50,870 nt of DNA. It comes from Burkholderiales bacterium (lineage in GTDB: Bacteria; Pseudomonadota; Gammaproteobacteria; Burkholderiales; SG8-41). Positions 44,983 to 50,870 of this stretch are shown piece after piece (position 1 is the stretch's first letter; each line of letters opens with the position of its first letter). The stretch is taken from assembly GCA_022841375.1 (NCBI GenBank), contig JALHRQ010000020.1, forward strand, positions 1 to 50,870, written 5' to 3'. The notes beneath the pieces were generated by a model. That model saw only the letters and a program-made list of their open reading frames with translations, ran no database searches and was not told the origin of the DNA. Both the position numbers and the translations under genes were made by a program.

Positions 44983-45858
44983 TTAACGCGCTGCGCGCAA
45001 CGCGGCAATCCGTTCATCCAGCGGCGGATGCGACATGAACAGCTTCATCATCGCCCCCCCACCGGATATGCCGAACGCCGACATCTGCGCCGGTAATGCC
45101 GTCTGCTCGTGATTGACCTTGAGCCGCTCCAGCGCCGCAATCATCTTTTCGCGACCGGCCAGCGAAGCGCCGCCGGCATCGGCGCGGAACTCGCGATGAC
45201 GGCTAAACCAGGACACAACCATGCTCGCCAACACGCCAAGCACCAGCTGCGCGACCATGGTCGCGATGAAGAAACCGGGCCCCTCCCCGCGCTCGTTCTT
45301 CAGCAGCACGCGATCGACGAAAAAGCCGATCACGCGCGAGAGGAAGATAACGAAGGTGTTGACCACGCCCTGAATCAGCGTCAGCGTCACCATATCGCCA
45401 TTGGCCACATGGCTGACCTCATGCGCAAGCACAGCCTCCGCCTCCTCCTGCGTCATGTTGTTGAGCAGACCGGTGCTGACCGCGACCAGCGCGTCATTGC
45501 GGTTCCAGCCGGTGGCAAAGGCATTCACATCCGGTGCGTCGTAGATGCCGACTTCCGGCATGCCGATTCCGGCACGCTCGGATTGGCGCTTGACGGTGTC
45601 GACCAGCCAGCGCTCGGTAGTGTTCGCCGGCACCTCGATAACGTGCACGCCCATTGACCTCTTGGCCATCCATTTCGAGATGAGCAGCGAAATAAAGGCA
45701 CCGCCGAAACCGAAGATGGCGGCGAAAGCCAGCAGGCCCGTGAGGTTCAGACCGGCCTCGTTTTCGAGCGCGGCATCAATACCCAGCAGCTGCATGGTCA
45801 CGCTGAGCACCGCGAGTATCGCGAAGTTGGTGACGATCAGCAGAAAAACGCGTTTCAT
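44983..45858 (-). CDS. htpX: Zinc metalloprotease HtpX
   Basis: A 291-residue inner-membrane heat-shock protease. The active site [10 protein letters not shown] (HExxH) lies near residue 145. Two N-terminal hydrophobic segments ([40 protein letters not shown]) and a second pair near residues 165-220 match the family. [18 protein letters not shown] has the third zinc ligand Glu. It degrades misfolded membrane proteins. The 169-bp upstream gap has no gene. Confidence 0.96.
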   Translation of the reverse strand: MKRVFLLIVTNFAILAVLSVTMQLLGIDAALENEAGLNLTGLLAFAAIFGFGGAFISLLISKWMAKRSMGVHVIEVPANTTERWLVDTVKRQSERAGIGMPEVGIYDAPDVNAFATGWNRNDALVAVSTGLLNNMTQEEAEAVLAHEVSHVANGDMVTLTLIQGVVNTFVIFLSRVIGFFVDRVLLKNERGEGPGFFIATMVAQLVLGVLASMVVSWFSRHREFRADAGGASLAGREKMIAALERLKVNHEQTALPAQMSAFGISGGGAMMKLFMSHPPLDERIAALRAAR

Positions 45859-46027
45859 AGGTTTATCGAATCCCCGTAAGTTTGAACACGGACGTTAGAT
45901 GATGGCGGAAGGCGCAAGTTCAAGTCCTGGTGCGCCACCCGAGATAAATTATAAGTGTTTGATTATTAACGATATTTTTTCAGGCTGCCGGCGACTCAAA
46001 GTCAACGGACAGCGCCGCGATATTAAC

Positions 46028-46477
46028 TCAACGGACGGCGCCGACCTGCAACCAGAACGTCACCGGGCCGTCGTTGGTCAGCGTGACTTTCATGTCTGCG
46101 CCAAAGCGGCCTTGCGCCACCGGCGCATGCAGCGCCTGCGCCTGCTGCCGCAGGTGATCAAAAAGCACCCGTCCCTGTTCCGGTGGCGCAGCACTGGAAA
46201 AACTGGGCCGCAAGCCTTTGTGGGTATCCGCCGCCAGCGTGAACTGGGGCACCAGCAACACCCCGCCGCCGATATCGCGCACCGACAGATTCATTTTCCC
46301 GGCGGCATCACTGAACACGCGGTAATTGAGCAGACGCTCCAGCAGACGGTCGGCTTCATTCACTGTATCGCCCGACTCAACCCCCACCAGCACCAGCAAT
46401 CCGCATTCAATCGCGCCCACGGTGTCGCCATCAACGACCACACGCGCTGAACTCACCCGCTGCAATAATGCAATCAT
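46028..46477 (-). CDS. dtd: D-aminoacyl-tRNA deacylase
   Basis: A 149-residue Dtd, full length. It frees D-amino acids from mischarged tRNAs. [17 protein letters not shown] corresponds to the SQxTL motif (here PQFTL), and [11 protein letters not shown] to the NxGPVT motif of the cross-subunit active site. [17 protein letters not shown] is the standard start. It follows the DUF3025 gene by 23 bp. Confidence 0.96.
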   Translation of the reverse strand: MIALLQRVSSARVVVDGDTVGAIECGLLVLVGVESGDTVNEADRLLERLLNYRVFSDAAGKMNLSVRDIGGGVLLVPQFTLAADTHKGLRPSFSSAAPPEQGRVLFDHLRQQAQALHAPVAQGRFGADMKVTLTNDGPVTFWLQVGAVR

Positions 46478-46500
46478 TGCCCAGTCCTCATCTCATCCAG

Positions 46501-47346
46501 TCACCGCCGCGCACTGCGGCCCGGCCGGAAATAACCGGTATCGTCGTAATACGCTGCATTCGCGTTGTCGCTGCACCAGCCAGGTATGCCCAATACCGGA
46601 AGCGGTGAAAGTTGCCGGGTTGACTGAAGGATTTGCGGATCGATGAGCAGATTGGCCAGCCGTCCATCAACGGTGCGCAGCAGCGCTGGCATAGGCAACT
46701 CCAGCAACCCGGCGTCGATGTCCAGCAGCAGCGCATGACCGGTCAGCCCGCGATACGGCGCCAGCACTTTTTCGCACAGGGCGTGGCCGAAAGGTAAAAA
46801 ACGCATGGCGTTGATCACCGCAGCCCGCTGCTCCCAGAATAACGGCTTCCAGTGAAAATCACGGATCAATTGCAGCAAGGCAGGCTCGGCCGACAACACC
46901 ACCAGACCGCTCTCGTCGAACAAGGTCAGGGCATCGCGCACGGCACCGCGGCCGTCACGCGTAGCGGCGGTCCACCCGCCATGGTGCCTGGCATTCAGCG
47001 CCGCCTTGGTCTGCGGAAACACCAGCCAGGTCAGTACATTGAACAGGTCATGCCAGTTGTGCTCGCGACATTCAAGTTCGCCGCTTTCGTAAACACGGAT
47101 CTCATAAGGCAGCTTGCCGCCAGCAGCCACCAGCCGCAGCGGCCGGCCCGATGTCACGCACACGCCGGTAGCGTCAACCAGGCGTTGCAGCGCGGCAAGG
47201 TCCGGCCAATCATTTTCGCTTATCCCTGCGGCTATTTCCCTCAGCGGCAGCAGCAGCGGATGCACTTGCACAAAAGCGGCGTTCCATTTGTCCATGACCG
47301 GAGTGTACGACGCGACGCACTGATGCACGATCTGCCGTACTTTCAA
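46501..47346 (-). CDS. DUF3025 family protein
   Basis: A 281-residue (or 264 from the ATG at 47295) protein. WHDLFNVLTWLVFPQTKAALNARH is the diagnostic DUF3025 block. Function unknown, probably cytoplasmic. The start at 47346 is TTG; an ATG at 47295 (MDKWNAAFVQVHPLL) has a family-like start, and neither has a strong ribosome site. Commonly paired with dtd in betaproteobacteria. Confidence 0.85.
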   Translation of the reverse strand: MKVRQIVHQCVASYTPVMDKWNAAFVQVHPLLLPLREIAAGISENDWPDLAALQRLVDATGVCVTSGRPLRLVAAGGKLPYEIRVYESGELECREHNWHDLFNVLTWLVFPQTKAALNARHHGGWTAATRDGRGAVRDALTLFDESGLVVLSAEPALLQLIRDFHWKPLFWEQRAAVINAMRFLPFGHALCEKVLAPYRGLTGHALLLDIDAGLLELPMPALLRTVDGRLANLLIDPQILQSTRQLSPLPVLGIPGWCSDNANAAYYDDTGYFRPGRSARR

Positions 47347-47401
47347 GTAAAATCCTAAAGTTGACGAGCCTGTTCGGTATCGATCGCCGGATTTGCAGTC
47401 T

Positions 47402-47466
47402 TCATGACCTATAAGTCTTCATTAACATGAATTCTCATTGACATGGGTATTCATTGACACTTACAG
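47402..47466 (+). repeat. Iterons of 16-bp period upstream of the response-regulator-like gene
   Basis: TCATTAACATG (47419), TCATTGACATG (47435) and TCATTGACACT (47451) repeat at exactly 16 bp; TCATGACCT at 47402 may be a fourth, degenerate one. They end about 60 bp before the ATG at 47524 and look like binding sites for a regulator. Confidence 0.6.
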
Positions 47467-47523
47467 AACATTCCGCCAAAAGTTGTCCGGAACTCAGTTG
47501 CAAACAAGATTGCAAACAAAACG

Positions 47524-48321
47524 ATGACCGCCAATACCGCATATCGCACCACCGCCAAAGGCGCTGCAGAAGTTGCCGCGAAACCTGGCAGCCTCAAACC
47601 CGGGTTAAAAGGCCTGCTGGCAGCAGTAGGTCAAAAAGCTTCTGCGGAAAGCCTGCGCGTCAAATTTCCGCGCGCTGGTGACCTCGATGCGGCCCTCGCC
47701 CAACTCGCCCGCGACGGCTACGTCGAACCGTTGCCCGCAATCCCGCCGAAAGCGGCACCACGACCAGCCGCAGCACCCGCCGGGTCGCTGGAGAACCTGT
47801 TCAATGAAAAGCCCAAGGAACCCACGATCCATCAGCTAAAGATGGCCGAGGGCACGATATCGGGCGCACGCCGGTTGAAAGCGGGTTATCAAATCAGCAT
47901 CGTCAACCGTCCGGGACGCCCGCTGGTGCCGCACGGCGGCGCAGGCCAGAAACACGTCGTGCTGGTGATCGACGGCCATGAAGCCGAAGCGCTGGAAACC
48001 GCACGCGGCATGCTGCTCGGCGGTTTTGATGTGCGCGGCGCCGGCACCAAATCGGAAATTGTCGCCGCGCTGGGCAAAAAACCGCTACCCGACCTGATCA
48101 TCATGGATGTCGATTTGCCCGATGCCGTTGGCCTCGACCTGCTGGGCAAGTTCCGCGAGCACGACGAACTGAAGGACACGCCGATCATCGTGGTGACTGC
48201 ACGCGCCGAACGCGATGACATTGTCGCCGCGCTGGCCTACGGCGCCACCGGTTATCTGAACAAACCGATCAAGGCCGAAGCGCTGCTCCGTCACGTCAAG
48301 GACGCGCTGGGAATACCGTAA
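47524..48321 (+). CDS. Response-regulator-like protein with N-terminal winged-helix-like module
   Basis: A 265-residue protein. Residues 5-75 (YRTTAKGAAEVAAK ... LAQLARDGYVEPLP) match the module of the AsmA-like protein (YAKTSKGVLEI ... LTKSGFIKVF). A Pro/Ala linker and a short conserved block (LKMAEGTISGARRLKAGYQI) lead to a receiver domain at about 140-265, with phospho-Asp in IIMDVDLPDA, Thr in VVTARAE and Lys in YLNKPIK. The acidic pair after strand 1 is VIDGHE, so one Asp is replaced by Gly and phosphorylation may be altered. No DNA-binding output domain follows. It may signal by protein contacts. Confidence 0.78.
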   Translation: MTANTAYRTTAKGAAEVAAKPGSLKPGLKGLLAAVGQKASAESLRVKFPRAGDLDAALAQLARDGYVEPLPAIPPKAAPRPAAAPAGSLENLFNEKPKEPTIHQLKMAEGTISGARRLKAGYQISIVNRPGRPLVPHGGAGQKHVVLVIDGHEAEALETARGMLLGGFDVRGAGTKSEIVAALGKKPLPDLIIMDVDLPDAVGLDLLGKFREHDELKDTPIIVVTARAERDDIVAALAYGATGYLNKPIKAEALLRHVKDALGIP

Positions 48322-48340
48322 ACGGCTCTCCGCAGTTTCT

Positions 48341-49147
48341 TCAGCTTTCGAGCAACTGCTTGAGCTGCGGCAACATCAGTTTCGTCGCCGCACGCCCTTC
48401 TTCGATGGATTCCGCCGCTCGGTGATAATCCAATGCTCTCAAATCCCCAAGCCGCGGCAGGATCACCGCGTCAGCAGGCTCGCCGGCAAGCCGGCTGCGG
48501 GTAATGCGCACTTGCATGATATTGATGCTTTCAGCCAGCACCTCGATCATGTTCGGTTCCCGGTTTTTTTCCGAGCTGCGCACATGCCTTCCGGCGAGGC
48601 TGGAACCGAGATCGACCGCGATGACAAAATCAGCGCCCATGGCGCGGCACAGCGACACCGGTACCGGATTTACCAGGGCGCCATCGACCAGCAGCCGGCC
48701 ATCCTGTTCAAACGGTGTAAACAGTCCGGGCAGCGCAATCGACGCACGCACCACATCGACCGCACGGCCTTCGCGCAACCAGACCTCACGACCGTTGCGC
48801 AGATCGGTGGCCACCGCGCCAAACGGCAGCGCCAGTTCCTCGATGGTTGTTTCAAGCAGGTTGTCGCGGAGATAGGCAATCAGTTTTGCGCCTTTGAGGA
48901 ATCCGCCATTCAGGCTGATGTCGAAAAATCCGAGCACCTTGCGCCAGGTCAGTCCGAGTACCCAATCCTCCAGCGTATCCAGATCGCCATCCGCATACAC
49001 CGCTCCGACCAGCGCACCGATCGACGTACCGCAGACGATTTGCGGCCGGATGCCGGCCTCCTCCAGCACGCGCAGCACGCCGATATGCGCCCAGCCGCGC
49101 GCCGATCCTGCACCAAGCGCAATACCGATTTTCAGATCACTTTTCAT
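48341..49147 (-). CDS. Patatin-like phospholipase (RssA-like)
   Basis: A 268-residue patatin-fold lipid acyl hydrolase. GIALGAGSARGWAHIGVL holds the oxyanion hole, GTSIGALVGA the nucleophile Ser (GxSxG), and LLVDGALVNPVPV the Asp (DGA). The group is related to E. coli RssA. Probably acts on membrane phospholipids or lysophospholipids. It stops 20 bp past the end of the preceding + strand gene (convergent). Confidence 0.92.
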   Translation of the reverse strand: MKSDLKIGIALGAGSARGWAHIGVLRVLEEAGIRPQIVCGTSIGALVGAVYADGDLDTLEDWVLGLTWRKVLGFFDISLNGGFLKGAKLIAYLRDNLLETTIEELALPFGAVATDLRNGREVWLREGRAVDVVRASIALPGLFTPFEQDGRLLVDGALVNPVPVSLCRAMGADFVIAVDLGSSLAGRHVRSSEKNREPNMIEVLAESINIMQVRITRSRLAGEPADAVILPRLGDLRALDYHRAAESIEEGRAATKLMLPQLKQLLES

Positions 49148-49168
49148 TTATTTAATAGAATCAATAGG

Positions 49169-50017
49169 TTATTTATTCACATCTGAGACAGCAAGGCGAC
49201 TCAGGAACTCCGCCACAGCCTGCGTCCATTCCGGTCTTCCAAACAGGAATGCATCGTTGTGACCGCCGCGCATCTCGAGCAGCTTATTTGAACCGCTGAC
49301 AGCCGTATAAAGCCGCTGGCCATGCGCGAACGGCACGATCTCGTCATCGCGGCTGTGCGCCACCATCACCGGTCCGCCATACCGGCGCAGTTGCGCCAGT
49401 GTGTCGTAACGATACCTGCTGATCAGCCGTACCGGCAGCCAGGGATAGATTTCGCTGCCCAGGTCGGTCGCAGAGGTGAATGCAGCAACCAGTAACAGCG
49501 CCCCCGGTTGCACGCGGGCCGCGAGGTCTGCCGCGACGGCGCCGCCCAGCGACTCGCCCAGCACCACGATCTGCGCGGGCTGCAGACCGCGCTGTTCCGT
49601 CAGCCAGCGCCAGGCGGCCTGGGCGTCGGCATAGGTACCCGCCTCCGTCGGCTTGCCGGTACTGGCGCCGTAACCGCGGTAATCCACCAGCAATACCGAA
49701 TAAGCCATCGCGTGAAACGGCTGAACATAGTCCAGCCGGTCAGCGATGCTGCCGGCATTACCGTGCAACACCAGCACGGCGCCCTTGGCGTCAGCCGCAG
49801 GAATCCACCATGCCGCCAGCGTCTCGCCGTCGGCGGTTGCAATGCGCAGGTTTTCATACGGCAGCCTCAGCGCAGCCGGTGTCATTGTCGCGCTGCCGGC
49901 GATCTGCGGGAAATACACCAGCCGGTCCTGCGTCAGCCACATCAGTAGTACCACTACCGCGTAGGAGACGGCCACGATACCGAGGATCTGCAGCAGCATC
50001 TGTTTCAGCGCAGCCAT
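49169..50017 (-). CDS. Membrane-anchored alpha/beta hydrolase
   Basis: A 282-residue hydrolase with an N-terminal hydrophobic anchor (LQILGIVAVSYAVVVLLMWL). LVLHGNAGSIADRLDYVQ has the oxyanion HGNAG motif of the YfhR/ABHD13-like group, VVLGESLGGAVAADLA the nucleophile elbow (GESLG), HSRDDEIVPF the acid and GGHNDAFLF the His. Esterase or peptidase activity likely; substrate unknown. Its ATG overlaps the end of srkA by 13 bp. Confidence 0.9.
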   Translation of the reverse strand: MAALKQMLLQILGIVAVSYAVVVLLMWLTQDRLVYFPQIAGSATMTPAALRLPYENLRIATADGETLAAWWIPAADAKGAVLVLHGNAGSIADRLDYVQPFHAMAYSVLLVDYRGYGASTGKPTEAGTYADAQAAWRWLTEQRGLQPAQIVVLGESLGGAVAADLAARVQPGALLLVAAFTSATDLGSEIYPWLPVRLISRYRYDTLAQLRRYGGPVMVAHSRDDEIVPFAHGQRLYTAVSGSNKLLEMRGGHNDAFLFGRPEWTQAVAEFLSRLAVSDVNK

Positions 50018-50870
50018 CTTAACGGCGGTTCATCCAGCGCCGCTGCCTGCTCACGCAGCGACAGGATGTGATCCTGCCAGTAATGCTGGGTATTGAAAAA
50101 CGGAAAACTGGCGGGAAACGCCGGATCGTCCCAGCGCCGCGCCAGCCACCCGGCGTAATGCACAATGCGCAGCGTGCGCAGTGCCTCGATCAACATCAGC
50201 TCCGCTGCATCGAACTCGCGGAACTCGGAGTAGCCTTCCAGCACCGACAGCAACTGCGCCTGCTGCGACTTGCGATCGCCCGAAAGGCACATCCACAGAT
50301 CCTGTACCGCCGGCCCCATGCGCGCATCGTCAAGGTCGACAAAATGCGGGCCCTCGTCAGTCCACAGCACATTGCCGGAATGGCAGTCACCGTGCAGCCG
50401 GATCTGGCGCAGCGCACCGGCGGCTTCCCAGCGCCGCTCGATGCGTTCGACCACATCCTCGGCAACGCTGGCATAAGTGTCATACAGATCATCCGGCACA
50501 AAATCGCTGTCGAGTACGAACTGCACCGGCTCGTAAGCAAAGGATTCAATGTCGAGCGTCGGGCGATGTTCAAAAGGTTTGGTTTGACCCACGGAGTGAA
50601 TGCGCGCGATGAAGCGCCCCATCCACTGCAGTGTCTCCGGATCATCCAGCTCCGGCGTACGGCCGCCGCGACGCGGCGTCAGTGCGAACTGAAAGCCGCC
50701 GTGTTCATGCAGCGTGCGGCCGTTGAACACCAGCGGCGCCACCACCGGCAACTCGCGCGCAGCGAGTTCTGCGGCAAAATCATGCTCCTCCTGAATCGCC
50801 GCGCTGCTCCAGCGCTGCGGCCGGTAAAACTTGGCGACCACCGACACGCCATCCTCCTGCCACACCTGGT
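50005..50870 (-). CDS. srkA: Stress response kinase SrkA (YihE/RdoA), 5' end cut by the window
   Basis: The last 286 or so residues of a kinase that is usually about 325 long; the N-terminus lies beyond the window. VVAKFYRPQRWS has the ATP-binding Lys, LHGDCHSGNVLW the catalytic loop (HGDxxxxN) and FVDLDDARMGP the metal-binding Asp. SrkA phosphorylates proteins on Ser/Thr and protects against envelope stress and toxin-linked death. The stop overlaps the hydrolase start. Confidence 0.92.
   Translation of the reverse strand, partial: QVWQEDGVSVVAKFYRPQRWSSAAIQEEHDFAAELAARELPVVAPLVFNGRTLHEHGGFQFALTPRRGGRTPELDDPETLQWMGRFIARIHSVGQTKPFEHRPTLDIESFAYEPVQFVLDSDFVPDDLYDTYASVAEDVVERIERRWEAAGALRQIRLHGDCHSGNVLWTDEGPHFVDLDDARMGPAVQDLWMCLSGDRKSQQAQLLSVLEGYSEFREFDAAELMLIEALRTLRIVHYAGWLARRWDDPAFPASFPFFNTQHYWQDHILSLREQAAALDEPPLRWLR

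Noticed and set aside
45910-45936. tRNA 3'-end-like strip (TTCAAGT loop and GCGCCA) upstream of htpX
   Set aside because: T-stem does not pair and no matching 5' half is found; GGCGCA/TGCGCC forms a simple hairpin that explains it.
1-50870. CRISPR arrays and rRNA genes
   Set aside because: No regularly spaced 25-40 bp repeats with unique spacers and no rRNA sequence were seen.

Overview
The window looks like a chromosomal segment of a GC-rich betaproteobacterium, most like Burkholderiales or relatives. The reasons are the four Bug/TctC-type periplasmic solute receptors, a tripartite tricarboxylate transporter (tctBA), CaiB/BaiF and GctA/GctB CoA-transferases, the gene pair DUF3025-dtd, and response-regulator/AsmA proteins with an N-terminal module typical of this class. 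Species cannot be named from the sequence alone.

Region 1 (1-5.7 kb) is an accessory island with visibly lower GC than the rest. It starts with what looks like the right end of an IS21-family element (to about 118), then a DUF3800 gene. A tight four-gene operon follows (1807-4673): a PIN-GNAT-EVE-like fusion, an ASCH protein, a P-loop kinase-like NTPase and a HEPN-motif protein. Junctions are an 8-bp overlap, 2 bp and 2 bp. Two putative RNases (PIN, HEPN) with two PUA-fold RNA-binding-type domains, an acetyltransferase and a nucleotide kinase make this the best candidate for an undescribed defence or toxin-antitoxin system. The island ends in a pair of about 79-bp direct repeats around a small membrane-protein gene, then an inverted copy of the 3' half of tRNA-Arg(CCT), then the tRNA itself (5711-5786). 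This layout suggests old site-specific integration at the tRNA.

Region 2 (5.8-26.5 kb) is ordinary GC-rich chromosome. It holds a Ser/Thr kinase with a cyclic-nucleotide-binding domain; a + strand operon (5-oxoprolinase/hydantoinase, CMD-family protein, 2-hydroxyacid dehydrogenase, Bug receptor); a FAD oxidoreductase pair; an MFS/CMD/SDR group; a TerB-like protein; a PrpF-like isomerase with an FMN-dependent 2-hydroxyacid oxidase; a class II aldolase and MFS transporter; and a tctB-tctA-tctC set.

Region 3 (27-40.5 kb) holds a - strand catabolic operon (alpha/beta hydrolase, Bug receptor, LVIVD-repeat protein, fumarase/adenylosuccinate-lyase-type enzyme, 2-hydroxyacid dehydrogenase, second Bug receptor). 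Divergent from it is a + strand set for CoA-thioester chemistry: a GctA-like subunit split by an in-frame TGA, DNA-deoxyinosine glycosylase, EamA transporter, GctB-like subunit, CaiB-like transferase, thiol dioxygenase, enoyl-CoA hydratase and quinone oxidoreductase. Together regions 2 and 3 read as uptake of carboxylates/hydroxyacids by binding proteins followed by oxidation and CoA activation; actual substrates cannot be told from sequence.

Region 4 (40.5-50.9 kb) is housekeeping and signalling: an HD-domain protein, a 1084-residue coiled-coil/AsmA-like membrane protein, HtpX, Dtd, DUF3025, a response-regulator-like protein sharing its N-terminal module with the AsmA-like protein, a patatin phospholipase, an alpha/beta hydrolase and a 5'-truncated srkA. 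Scattered through regions 2-3 is a recurring AT-rich tract with the core CAATAAAAACAA, once inside a coding region.
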